Source: Lucinisca nassula (lineage: Eukaryota > Mollusca > Bivalvia > Lucinida > Lucinidae). From it: DNA of 64,000 bases. This document shows, piece after piece, positions 55,479 through 64,000 of the stretch. Position 1 is the stretch's first letter; every line of letters starts with the position of its first letter. The notes under the pieces are model-generated. The model saw nothing but the letters and a program-made list of their open reading frames with translations, made no database searches and was not told where the DNA came from. The stretch is taken from contig OY757010.1 of the NCBI GenBank assembly GCA_963580285.1, positions 148,166,675 through 148,230,674 on the forward strand, in the 5' to 3' direction. The translations under genes were made by a program, and so were the position numbers.

Positions 55479-55825
55479 CCCTTATCATGCTGAATATATT
55501 AATTTATCAATATCTTTATCTGAAAGTCAGCCAATTAAATGACTTGATATATGTTTTCATTCAAAAGTGCAAACTGAATGACAAAGAGTATAGATCCTAA
55601 TCAGAAGTTATCTTATCTGGATCTACATTGTACCAGGTTTGCAAAGGCAGTGGTTGTCAGGTTCACCCTTGTCCTGCTGAAAAGGATATGCCCTGCCTTT
55701 GTTTCTGAGGAAGTCATCTGACCAGGATCTACAGAATTTGCAGGAATAAATTGCATCAAGTATTTTGGATTTGTGGATAGACAGAAATGAGTGTGGCAAA
55801 ATTTATTTATTTAGCAAAACAAGGA
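55479..55825. mobile_element. Two degraded piggyBac-like MITEs, subfamily A
   Basis: CCCTTATCATGCTGAATAT (55487 onward) and CACCCTTGTCCTGCTGAA (55664 onward) mark two left ends; AACAAGGA then TTAA (55826-55829) ends the second. That TTAA is also the left flank of the next element. Confidence 0.65.
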
Positions 55826-55863
55826 TTAACCCTTATGCTGCTGTTCAGGACAACCCCTACCTT

Positions 55864-56148
55864 TGCACATCGGGCCTTGAAGGAATATATGGGCTGCATG
55901 ATGCAGAGCTGAAACCGACTGCACATGAGTACTGGTAAACCACTTAGAGGATCTAAGCCTGCCCAGGCAAAGCAGTGTGAGTCGGACCGTCCACGCTTAT
56001 AAACCCAATTGGTTTTGTTGGGCAACAGGGCTTGAGATGTCATTTCATCTCATTGTCGGGTTAAAGTCCCACAAAATTGGAAGCAGCATCTCCAAAATGA
56101 CCTGTACTGAGTTGATGGGGATGTTAAACCTCACATCAAACAAACAGG
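55864..56148 (+). repeat. SINE-like family T, in a piggyBac-like MITE
   Basis: CATCGGGCCTTGAAGGAATA to GATGTTAAACCTCACATC plus AAACAAAC. Lies within the hairpin core of its host. Confidence 0.75.
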
Positions 56149-56236
56149 ATCTGCACTGTTTGACATTAGTTTGCGAATTTGTGGGAATATATTAAGTCAA
56201 GTAATTTGATTGGTTCAAAATCAGAAATGGGTGTGG

Positions 56237-56415
56237 GAAAACCTTTAAAAAACTTCTTGTCTGAAACCACTAGGCCCAGGTCTTTGTTATTTGGTATGAA
56301 GCTTCATCAAGTGGACCTCTACCAAGATTGTTCAAATTATAGCCCTGGAGCCATAAATGGCCCCGTGCAGGGGCCCACTGGTTTGACATAGGCTTATATA
56401 GGCAAAACCTTTAAT
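56237..56415 (+). repeat. Single satellite S1 unit outside any array
   Basis: AAAACTTCTTGTCTGAAACC, GGTCTTTGTTATTTGGTATG and TATAGCCCTGGAGCC, one unit and a bit, embedded in a MITE. Shows that S1 monomers can move or be copied singly. Confidence 0.7.
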
Positions 56416-56481
56416 CAATTATTCATCGGGATAAGGGTTAACAGTGTTAGACATTGAGTTCCTGCATTTCTGCTGACTTAA

Positions 56482-56686
56482 CCCTTATCTTGCTGTTCAC
56501 GACAACCCCTATCTTTGGAAACAGTGTAGATCCAGATCAGATGGCTTCTGAAGAAGCCATCTGATCAGGATCTATACTGTTTGACATTCAGTTTATGAAT
56601 TTGTGGCAATAAATTACATTAAGTGATTTGATTGGTTGATAGACAGAAATAGGTGTGGCTTAGATGAATATTCAGCAAGAGAAGGG
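56482..56686 (-). mobile_element. piggyBac-like MITE, subfamily A, intact (205 bp)
   Basis: TTAA at 56478-56481 and 56687-56690; ends CCCTTATCTTGCTG and CAGCAAGAGAAGGG. Hairpin core at 56516-56581. Confidence 0.9.
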
Positions 56687-56772
56687 TTAAGAAGGAAGAT
56701 GTCAGCTTCTGGCACAAGAAGGTTCACTGTGCACAAGAATGTACCCTGTGACAGTAAACGGCTCATGTTTAA

Positions 56773-56989
56773 CCCTTTTTGTACCAAATGGAATCTTTGT
56801 CCTTATATATAGCAGTTCATTTCAAAATTTAGGGTTGTCAGATTGTGTTTTCTTCAAATTTATTTGAAAAATAGCTGAACTTTTTGCAAATAGTGTAGGC
56901 CCTGATCAGATGCCATGTTCTGCGGTGTCTGATCTGGGTCTGCACTGTTTGCCAGGGTACCTGTTTTGGTATTTCAGGTACAAAAAGGG
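56773..56989 (-). mobile_element. piggyBac-like MITE, subfamily C, intact (217 bp)
   Basis: TTAA at 56769-56772 and 56990-56993; ends CCCTTTTTGTACC and GGTACAAAAAGGG are exact inverted repeats. Confidence 0.9.
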
Positions 56990-57083
56990 TTAAGACCGCC
57001 CAGTAAAAACATGGTTAGGTAAACTGGAGGGGGCGGAGGGTAAGCTGACTGCCATGATAATATTGATATGACCTAAAGTGTTT

Positions 57084-57391
57084 TAGCCCCCTGCCCATTG
57101 GGGCTTGAAGAAATAGATGGGCTGCATGATGCTTCCAGGCAGAGCTGCAACCGACCCGCGCACAAGTACTGGTAAAGCGCTTAGAGGGTCTAAGCCTGTC
57201 CAGGCAATGCGGTGCCAGTTGGCTCGTCCATGCTTATCAACCCTGTTGGTTTCATTGGGTGGCAGGGCTTGAGATGTCATATCATCTCAATGTCGGGTAA
57301 AAGTCCCACAAAATTGGAAGCAACGTCTCCAAAATGACCTTTACAGTGTTGACGGGGACATAAAACTCCAAATCAAAGAAAACTAACAAAA
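57084..57391 (+). repeat. SINE-like family T, full copy with 13-bp TSD
   Basis: ACCTAAAGTGTTT at 57071-57083 and 57392-57404. Third copy with a clear long TSD. Confidence 0.9.
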
Positions 57392-57503
57392 ACCTAAAGT
57401 GTTTACAATGTGGTCAAACTGGAAAACAAACAAAAAAAGAAAATTCAATAAAGGCCTGTAGGTTGGAAAAAATTTAAGTGATTGAACTAAAAAAAATGTT
57501 TAA

Positions 57504-57708
57504 CCTTTAACCTGCTGAATATTCAATTAAGCCACACCCATTTCTGTCTATCAACCAATCAAATTACTTGATGTAATTTACTGCTACAAATTCATAAACT
57601 AAATGCCAAACAGTGTAGATCCAGATCAGATGGCTTCTTCAGAAGCCATCTGATCTGGATCTACACTGTTTGCAAAGATAGAGCTTGTCGCCTACAGCAG
57701 GGTAAAGG
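57504..57708 (+). mobile_element. piggyBac-like MITE, subfamily A, intact (205 bp)
   Basis: TTAA at 57500-57503 and 57709-57712; ends CCTTTAACCTGCTGAA and CAGCAGGGTAAAGG. The central hairpin GATGGCTTCTTCAGAAGCC is nearly perfect (57603-57670). It lies 134 bp upstream of exon 3. Confidence 0.9.
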
Positions 57709-57842
57709 TTAAAGTTAGCGGTTAAATACATGTTTTCATTTTAAAATGAACATGTATTTAACAGCTGACTTGTGTTATATTTACAAATGACAAAATATTT
57801 GTATGAATTTAATTTCTCAACCATGAATATTTATCTTTACAG

Positions 57843-57911
57843 AAATTTAAACTAGTCAGTAAAAGTTACAAGAGATTGACAACGACAGAAAATACAGATG
57901 ACATGTCCTTG
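57843..57911 (+). CDS. J-domain gene exon 3
   Basis: Acceptor TATCTTTACAG, donor TTG|GTATGT. Codes residues 48-70: KFKLVSKSYKRLTTTENTDD then MSL. The first 13 residues are J-domain helix III. Confidence 0.9.
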
Positions 57912-57959
57912 GTATGTATCTAGACCATTGAAAGATGGATTAAAGATGAAATGTTTTCA

Positions 57960-58080
57960 ATTGTCATTCTCTCCCTTTCGCTGATTTAAATTGTCAACAA
58001 TTGTCAGTTACTGATGAAAGAATGTGCACTGTAATGGTTAACTGGTTATGAATAAGCCTGCCCAAAAAAACTGGATGGAG
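57960..58080 (+). repeat. tRNA-type SINE family N, truncated
   Basis: TCTCTCCCTTTCGCTGATT, GATGAAAGAATGTGCACTG and AATAAGCCTGCCCA, the body without head or tail. Confidence 0.65.
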
Positions 58081-58193
58081 ACACACTTTCAGACATGCAG
58101 ATATCCAACAGAGCCTTGGCATTATGAGTAAACAGTTTGCAAAACGTTCTTGTGTGAGGCCAAGGTTTCATTTATCTTGCTTCATTTGGACAT

Positions 58194-58468
58194 CATCACG
58201 TGAACAAGTCCGAGAAATGAAGACCCCCCCTATACCCCACTTTATATAGAGAAAACTGGGGTTTACGGGGTATACATTATTTATCTTATTTTTGCTCCGA
58301 GACATAGGTTGTTGGTACTCGTTAGAACCGCCTCAATGAGGCAGTTCTAACGAGCACCCACAACCTATGTTTGCGGTATTTATAAGAAAAATATCACGGA
58401 TTTTCATCAGAAAAATGACCATTTTGGAGATGTGAAAAAACGCACTCGCACGGGTGTGTTATCGTAAT
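58194..58468. mobile_element. Palindromic element, family P
   Basis: Strong central palindrome: GTACTCGTTAGAACCGCCTC facing GAGGCAGTTCTAACGAGCAC. Right end GGGTGTGTTATCGTAATG is a diverged form of the family end. Confidence 0.7.
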
Positions 58469-58487
58469 GAAACAGATACTGACTTAC

Positions 58488-58795
58488 AGTTGGACAAGGC
58501 CTGCTGTACTAGCAGTAGGTAAGGGTAGAGGGGGTGGGGATGTTGTAATTTCTTCAGTTTCTACACTTCCATTCATTTTCCTCTTTCTCCCCCTGTCTCT
58601 CACTTTCATCTCCTGTACTGTGTCTCCTCCCTTTCTCTGGGAGACAGCACAAAACGTAGCCAGAACAAAACAGTCGGCCAATGTCAGGTTGGCATTGATA
58701 CAAGGTTGCCATGTCACATCAATGTCACCCTCACTTTTTCCCAGCATTCTTTGCTGGCTGGTAATGACCTACAAGGGTTGACATGTAGTTAAATC
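58488..58795 (+). repeat. SINE-like family W
   Basis: GTTGGACAAGGCCTGCTGTA, GCAGTAGGTAAGGGTAGAGG, TCTCTGGGAGACAGCACAAA, GGCATTGATACAAGG and a tail after GACCTACAAGGGTTGACATG. Same box order as 32235-32475. Confidence 0.65.
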
Positions 58796-59064
58796 CCACC
58801 ACAATAAAAATCAAAGCACTGGTGAGTTGATTGTTTCTGAGTGTAGGCTAGAAAAATGGTCCTGAACTGCGACTTAGACTGTTTTGTCTAACACTTTAGG
58901 GGAAAAGGAACACCTGGCGGATTTTTTCGCCATTTTTCAAAGGGAGACAACTTTCAGGAGCAAATTCTTTCCTTTCAGAGTTGACCCCTATTGACATCAG
59001 AGACAAAAATACTTTTGCAGGAGTTGCCTCCCCTGAAGGTCTTGCCATTCCTCTTAAATTTCTT

Positions 59065-59280
59065 TACTGTAAGAAAACAGCGTATACCCTGATCAGACCC
59101 TGTAAAATGCTGTCTGATCAGGGTCTACACTGTTTGCCATGCCCAACATATGATTCGAGTCCATATTCTATAGATACATCGCAAACCCAACACTATCCTC
59201 TATTTTCTATAAAAAACGTTAATACTAGACTTCCTTCAAATCAGTGATAGTTATGTGGACATCAGCACTAAAAAGCTTCT
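59065..59280. repeat. Relative of the 33.8-kb duplicated element
   Basis: Hairpin core (59071-59140) followed by TCGAGTCCATATTCTATAGA, AATCAGTGATAGTTATGTGG and ACATCAGCAC, the same order as in 33791-34059 but diverged. Confidence 0.55.
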
Positions 59281-59617
59281 GTGCTTAGTAACTGTGTTGA
59301 TTGACAAATGAATTCAAAAGTCCAGGGACCAGTTGTTCAAAACTAACGAGGTCGTTTGTTGATGTATGGTTAAAACTTTGATCATTTATTATGGCAAATA
59401 TGCTGGTATTTTTTCTGATAAAATGTGAGCAGCTTTTGCAAATACATGTGTACAAAAGCTGCTCACATTTTTTCAGCAAAAATACCAAAATATTAGATAT
59501 TGAACTTGCTAGAAGACTTAACAATATGGCCACTAACAAGCTCGTTAAGCTAACAAGGCTTTGAACAACTTGACCCAGAGCTTTTCATGGACCGATGGTT
59601 TTCTGTTCTGTTTTCAG

Positions 59618-59666
59618 GATCAGATGTTGCAGCTGTTCAAGGAGGTGTTCTTTGTAAAGAATGTCA
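59618..59666 (+). CDS. J-domain gene exon 4
   Basis: Acceptor TGTTCTGTTTTCAG, donor GTCA|GTAAGT, which is close to consensus. Codes DQMLQLFKEVFFVKNV plus one base of Asn87, a short hydrophobic/amphipathic helix after the J-domain. Confidence 0.85.
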
Positions 59667-59699
59667 GTAAGTAACCTGCTAACAGAGGCACAAGTGCAG

Positions 59700-60040
59700 A
59701 AAATATATTTATCATATGACATCGCGTCTGAGAGTGTAATAATGTCATGTAATGAATTTGATAATCCACTAGTGGATTAAATATGCAAATTAGTTAAAAA
59801 CACCCTGTAATGTTACATGTACAACATCCTTAAGGACGTCGGGTTTACTAATGGCGGAATAGTTACATTTTTATGAAACAAACGTGAATAAAACGCGTTT
59901 TAAATGTCATATGATAAATAGAATCTTGCATTCATGCTCATGTATTATTGCCGTTAAACTTGTTCCTCAACTCGTTAAATAAATTCAATAATACATGAAC
60001 ACTCATGTAAGATACTCTATTTCACAGCCTATTTATAATG
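59700..60040. repeat. Palindromic AT-rich element in intron 4
   Basis: ATTTATCATATGACATC (59707) faces TGTCATATGATAAAT (59907), and ATGCTCATGTATTATTG faces CAATAATACATGAACA (59935-60005). The arrangement suggests a fold-back element, but TSDs were not found. Confidence 0.5.
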
Positions 60041-60079
60041 TTCATTATAATACTGTTTTGGTTATAACATTTGAAAGAT

Positions 60080-60990
60080 GGTTGGTCTGTCATCAACAAT
60101 TTCTTCAAACAACTAAGCCAATTTCAAAATAATTTCACACAAATGTTTCTGTAATAATTTCACACAAATGTTCCTTGGGTCACCCTCTACCAAAACTGCT
60201 AGTTCAACTCAGCTGAACAAAATGGTCACTAGAGCAAAAAATGGAAAAACCTTTTAAATGGCATAATCTCCTAGGTCAATGTCTTGATTATACCCCCTTG
60301 ACCTCAAGGTCATGGACTTAGAAATTTTAAATTTGGTTCAAGTTTTATGACAAAGTTTATAGATGCCTGTATGTTCTAAACTCTAAGACAAATTAAATCG
60401 ATGCTTGCATCGATGTTACATACCAGTCCAAAGATTTCATTGATGCATACCCCACCCTGCTGCTTGATACCCCCCACCCCTTTAGTAACTTTGATGCCCT
60501 CACTCCCTTCGTCCATTTAGAAATTTTATGTTTGGTTTAGCTTGTACATTATAGATTCTTATAGCTTCTTGACATCTTCATTCATATTACATACAAGCTC
60601 AAAAGATATATCAGAGTATGGCGCTGGCCGGGGATATACGTGACCCACTGGTCGCTTTCTCTAGTTTCAAAATAATTTCCCAGAGATGTTCCTTGGGTGA
60701 CACTCTACCAAAAATGGTAAAATGGTTCTGCTACACTGAACAAAATGGTCATTAGAGCTAAAAATAATCAAATCTTCAAAGGACATCTGCTACTAGGCTG
60801 GTGGCCCTATTGAAAATGATTATAGACAGAAAGGTTCCTTGAGTCACCCCCTACCAAAATTGCTAAAATGGCTTCTCTACAATGGACAAAATGGCCTTTG
60901 GAGCTAAAGACAGAGAAATCTTCAAACTTCCATGATATTACATCATAACTCAGGTGAGTGAAATAGCTCCATCACAGACCTCTTGTTCTA
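60080..60990 (+). repeat. Tandem array S8, diverged, of the GCTCACCTG class
   Basis: AATTTCAAAATAATTTCACA, GGTCACCCTCTACCAAAA-like and GAACAAAATGGTCACTAGAG units; ends AACTCAGGTGAGTGAAATAG and CTCCATCACAGACCTCTTG. Related to 31018-32765 but with a different middle (60250-60640). Confidence 0.7.
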
Positions 60991-61480
60991 TGTAATCTAT
61001 ACATAATTTTATTGTTTAACTAACACAGTTTGTTCATTGGACCACAACAAGGTTGTGGTGTATTACTAATTGTATATAAGCCAATAACTATGCATTAAAG
61101 AAGCATGCATTTAAGAGCTGTTTTGGCTTTGTAAATATCTCAAAGTGACCGAGGTTTTTCTATGTACACATATATAGTTCTTCCTTTTTCTGTCTATTGT
61201 GGTGCCCGATATAAGGAAAACTGTTCATTAATTATCCTTTGTTGCTCTTTATCAGACATATGCCTCATATATGATTAAAATTTATTCTTTCATCAAGTCA
61301 GATTCACCAGTCCTCTACAGGTATATTTGATCTTACCCTGGATATCTTTATTTCAGGCCTCATATTTTTCAGGCATTTGCAGGATTTCAGGCTTTTGGAG
61401 CTTGTTGTTTTTTTTTCCCTTGATTTCAGGCGTTTAGATTTTGATTGTTTGTGCCTTTAGTCTGTTTAAAATTCATTTAA

Positions 61481-61684
61481 CCCTTATCCTGCTGAATAAA
61501 TTTATTAACGCACACCTATTTCTGACTATAAGTCAACCAAATTACTTGATATTTTCACACACTGCATTACAAACAGTGTAGATCCTGATCAGATGGCTAT
61601 CAGGTGGCTTCTTCAGAAGCCATCTGATCTGAATCAACACTGTTTGCAAAGGTAATGGTTGTGTCTTGTTCATCAGGATAAGGA
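61481..61684 (+). mobile_element. piggyBac-like MITE, subfamily A (204 bp)
   Basis: TTAA at 61477-61480 and TTGA at 61685-61688; ends CCCTTATCCTGCTGAA and CAGGATAAGGA. Lies 101 bp upstream of exon 5. Confidence 0.85.
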
Positions 61685-61785
61685 TTGAAGCTGCAAAATC
61701 GGGCATGGAAAAGCGTGGAAAAGTGTGGCATGGAAAAGCGTGGTCAGCATGAGGCCTGTTATTTGCACAGTGATATATTTTCCAG

Positions 61786-61920
61786 ATTCATACAATGGTT
61801 CTGGCTATGACTCCTCAGAGGATGATGACGATGAAGATGACTTTGAGGAAGAAGTTAGAAATACCAATCTCTTCCCTGATAAACTTAAATTAAAGCAAGA
61901 CTGGAAGAAAGCAAGAGCAG
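61786..61920 (+). CDS. J-domain gene exon 5 (acidic then basic segment)
   Basis: Acceptor GATATATTTTCCAG. Two bases complete Asn87, then SYNGSGYDSSEDDDDEDDF and DKLKLKQDWKKARA. The likely donor is GCAG|GTAGTAAG at 61921, leaving one base of a split codon. If that site is not used the frame runs on to GSKMEI and a TAA at 61938-61940, giving a short protein of 137 residues. I favour splicing because the donor is reasonable, but no following exon was found before the window ends. Confidence 0.8.
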
Positions 61921-62309
61921 GTAGTAAGATGGAAATATAAATGTTATGCTCAAGGAAGCTGAAAATATAGAGAGAAAATATATGGTTCTAATAATTTGCC
62001 TGAGAAGGTACCCATCTTAGTTGAACTGTTAGTCATCCTATGTTAATATACAATATTCTAGCACACAAGATAAGGAAATCCATAGTTTTAGCTTGGGATA
62101 GAAATTCTGTTCTATCCCTGGTGCTCTTGCCCAAAATCGAATAGTCTCTTTGTTTGATAAATGCACTGGTTGAATACGACCTCCTATGCGCCTTCGTTAA
62201 GGTTGACATCACAGCACTTTACATGATGTCAATAAACATCACTGGTGTGACTCAGACTGCAGTATTAAAAACTCACGCTCAGAAATGGAAGGTATGCAAG
62301 AAAAAGAAC

Positions 62310-64000
62310 CCTTCATGGGTGTGGAGGAGGGATGGAAAAATCTGTCCCCTGGGGTCCAAATTGGCCACGCTCCAAGGCCCCTTCGCTCCTATAGACTCAT
62401 AATGGAACAAAAAGCTTCAAAAATCTTCTTCTCAGAAACCACAGGACCCAGAGCTTAGATATTTAGCATGTAGCAACGGCAAATGGTCACCTACATAATT
62501 CCTGCCAATCATGCCCCTTGGGTCCAAATGGGCCATGCCCCGGGGCCTTTAGCTCCTATAGACTCATAATGGAAAAAAGCTTCATAAATCTTCTTCTCTG
62601 AAACCACAGGGCCCAGAGCTGAGATATTTGGCATGTAGCAATGGCAAGTGGTCACCTACATATTTCCTGCCAATCATGCCCCGGGGGCCCAAATTGGCCA
62701 CACCCAGGGGCCCTTTCCCTCACATAGACTCATAATGGAACAAAAAGCTTCAAAAATCTTCTTCTCGGAAACCACAGGGCCCAGAGCTTAGATATTTAGC
62801 ATGTAGCAACGGCAAGTGGTCGCTTAATTAATTCCTGCCAATCATGCCCCTGGGGTCTAAATGGGCCACACCCCGGGGCCCCTTAGCTCCCATTGACTCA
62901 TAATGGAAAAAAAAGCTTCAAAAATCTTCTTCTCTGAAACCACAGGGCCCAGAGCTGAGATATTTGGCATGTAGCAACGGCCAGTGGTTACCTACATAAT
63001 TCCTGCCAATCATGCCGCTGGGTTCCAAATAGGCGACACCCCGGGGCCCCTTCGCTCCCATAGACTCATAATGGAACAAAAAGCTTCAAAAATCTTCTTC
63101 TCGGAAACCACAGGGCCTAGAGCTTAAGTATTTAGCATGTAGCAATGGCCAGTGGTCACCTACATAATTCCTGCCAATCATGCCCCTTGGGTCCAAATGG
63201 GCCACAACCCGGGGCCCTTTAGCTCCCATAGACTCATAATGGAAAAAAGCTTCAAAAATCTTCTTCTCTGAAACCACAGGGCCCAGAGCTGAGATATTTG
63301 GCATGTAGCAACGCCAAGTGGTCACCTACATAATTCCTGCCAATCATGCCCCTGGGTCCAAATTGGCCACGCCCCGGGGCCCCTTCGCTCCCATAGACTC
63401 ATAATGGAACAAGAAGCTTCAAAAATCTTCTTCTTGGAAACCACAAGGCCCAGAGCTTAGATATTTAGCATGTTGCAACGGCAAGTGGTCACCTACATAA
63501 TTCCTGCCAATCATGCCCCTGGGGTCCAAACGGGCCACGCCCCAGGGCCCTTTAGCTCCTATAGACTCATAATGGAAGAAAGCTTCAAAAATCTTCTTCT
63601 CTGAAACCACAGGGCCCAGAGCTTAGATATTTGGCATGTAGCAATGGCAAGTGGTCACCTACATAATTCCTGCCAATCATGCCCCTAGGGTCCAAATTGG
63701 CAACACCCCGGGGCCCCTTAGCTCCCATAGACTCATATTGGAAAACAAACTTAAAAAATCTTCTTCTCTGAAACCACAGGGCCCAGAGCTTAGATATTGA
63801 GCATGTAGCAATGGCCAGTGGTCACCTACATAATTCCTGCCAATCATGCCCCTGGGTTCCAAATGGGCGAAGCCCAAGAGCCCCTTTGCTCCCATAGACT
63901 CATAATGGAACAAAAAGCTTCAAAAATCTTCTTCTCTGAAACCACAGGGCCAAGAGCTGAGATATTTGGCATGTAGCAACGGCAAGTGGTCACCTACATA
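62310..64000 (+). repeat. Satellite array S1b, ~167-bp unit, running off the window
   Basis: About ten units with AAAATCTTCTTCTCTGAAAC, CACAGGGCCCAGAGCT, GATATTTGGCATGTAGCAA, GTGGTCACCTACATAATTCC and CAATCATGCCCC. Two alternating variants differ at GAGCTTAGATATTTAGC versus GAGCTGAGATATTTGGC. Distant relative of S1 by the TCTTCTTCTCTGAAACC..GATATTTGG core. Minus-strand open frames here (GAKGP repeats) are artefacts. Confidence 0.85.

Larger units (their letters stand above)
55830..56437. mobile_element. piggyBac-like MITE, subfamily A, interrupted by a SINE and a satellite unit
   Basis: TTAA on both sides (55826-55829, 56438-56441); ends CCCTTATGCTGCTG and CGGGATAAGGG. Inside are a family T SINE (about 55864-56148) and one ~180-bp satellite S1 unit (about 56237-56415). 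Without them it is the usual ~205-bp element. Confidence 0.8.
38284..61920 (+). other. J-domain (Hsp40/DnaJ) co-chaperone gene, five exons seen, 3' end probably beyond window
   Basis: Joining exons 38284-38332, 54861-54952, 57843-57911, 59618-59666 and 61786-61920 gives 131 codons without a stop. Every junction is GT-AG and every split codon fits (phases 1, 0, 0, 1). Residues 4-60 are a J-domain: helix I TREQAYEILEL, helix II SIRTSYKRLALKW, the HPD tripeptide at 35-37 in WHPDKH, and helix III FKLVSKSYKRL. Known role: the HPD motif stimulates ATP hydrolysis by Hsp70. Residues 71-86 (DQMLQLFKEVFF) look like an amphipathic helix; 95-109 is an acidic run; 115-131 is basic (DKLKLKQDWKKARA). It lacks a Gly/Phe region in the part seen. 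I cannot assign it to a named DNAJ member. Introns are 16.5, 2.9, 1.7 and 2.1 kb, filled with mobile elements. Confidence 0.85.

Noticed and set aside
58467..58781. Gene with a 104-residue frame
   Set aside because: Matches the SINE-like family W at 32235-32475, which does not keep the frame.
61725..61940. Single-exon gene encoding an acidic protein
   Set aside because: The first 20 codons come from intron; the real exon begins after the acceptor at 61785 and joins exon 4 in phase.
63086..63913. Repeat protein with FHYESMGAKGP units
   Set aside because: Minus-strand translation of satellite S1b. Frames break between units.

Overview
This is a window of animal nuclear DNA, probably from a bivalve mollusc. 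The clues are spliced genes with GT-AG introns, many tRNA-headed and 5S-headed SINEs, LINE remnants, TTAA- and 8-bp-TSD miniature transposons, and long tandem arrays bounded by GCTCACCTG / CAGGTGAGC of a kind I associate with bivalves. The recurring hairpin built on GCAAACAGTGTAGACC reminds me of the zebra mussel (Dreissena), but that is memory and not tested here. Nothing suggests a bacterial, phage or organellar origin.

Only two host genes can be supported. (1) On the plus strand, a J-domain (Hsp40/DnaJ) gene starts at 38284, behind a CpG-type promoter with NRF1, CRE, E-box and CCAAT-like sites. It continues through exons at 54861-54952, 57843-57911, 59618-59666 and 61786-61920 and probably runs out of the window. 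All splice phases agree and the HPD motif is intact. Intron 1 is 16.5 kb and almost wholly made of mobile elements. (2) On the minus strand, the last two exons of an unrecognised gene (9467-9587, then 5269-5995) join in phase. The last exon carries a one-base frameshift in a C-run at 5788-5792, so it is a recent pseudogene, a variant or a sequencing error.

Layout. 1-5200: a ~600-bp repeat family, a Penelope-type RT fragment, a 167-bp satellite, a palindromic element and a SINE with a 14-bp TSD. 5200-9600: minus-strand gene with SINEs and a ~150-bp tandem array in its intron. 10-14.5 kb: AT-rich single-copy DNA holding a 1.4-kb element with minisatellite inverted ends and a 1.27-kb TIR element. 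14.6-20.5 kb: SINEs, a small TA-flanked element and C-rich low-complexity DNA. 21.2-22.1 kb: an inverted pair of hAT-like MITEs. 23-26 kb: an RT scrap and tandem arrays. 26.2-30.7 kb: a hairpin-forming minisatellite split by a 2.9-kb 5'-truncated LINE. 31-34.5 kb: tandem arrays and a 269-bp duplication. 35-37 kb: a decayed LINE split by a SINE. 37.8-38.3 kb: promoter and exon 1 of the J-domain gene. 39.5-43 kb: a 166-bp satellite with an 832-bp higher-order duplication. 44-46 kb: tRNA- and 5S-derived SINEs and twin 326-bp TIR elements. 46.5-50.2 kb: a diverged tandem array stuffed with nested insertions. 50-61.9 kb: piggyBac-like and hAT-like MITEs between the remaining exons. 62.3-64 kb: another satellite array running off the end.

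The most unusual signal is one ~65-75-bp hairpin core found about twenty times inside MITEs whose ends point to different transposase superfamilies (TTAA-flanked and 8-bp-TSD). Second is a 25-bp exact piece of the J-domain exon 2 sitting 6.5 kb upstream in intron 1, apparently a templated insertion.
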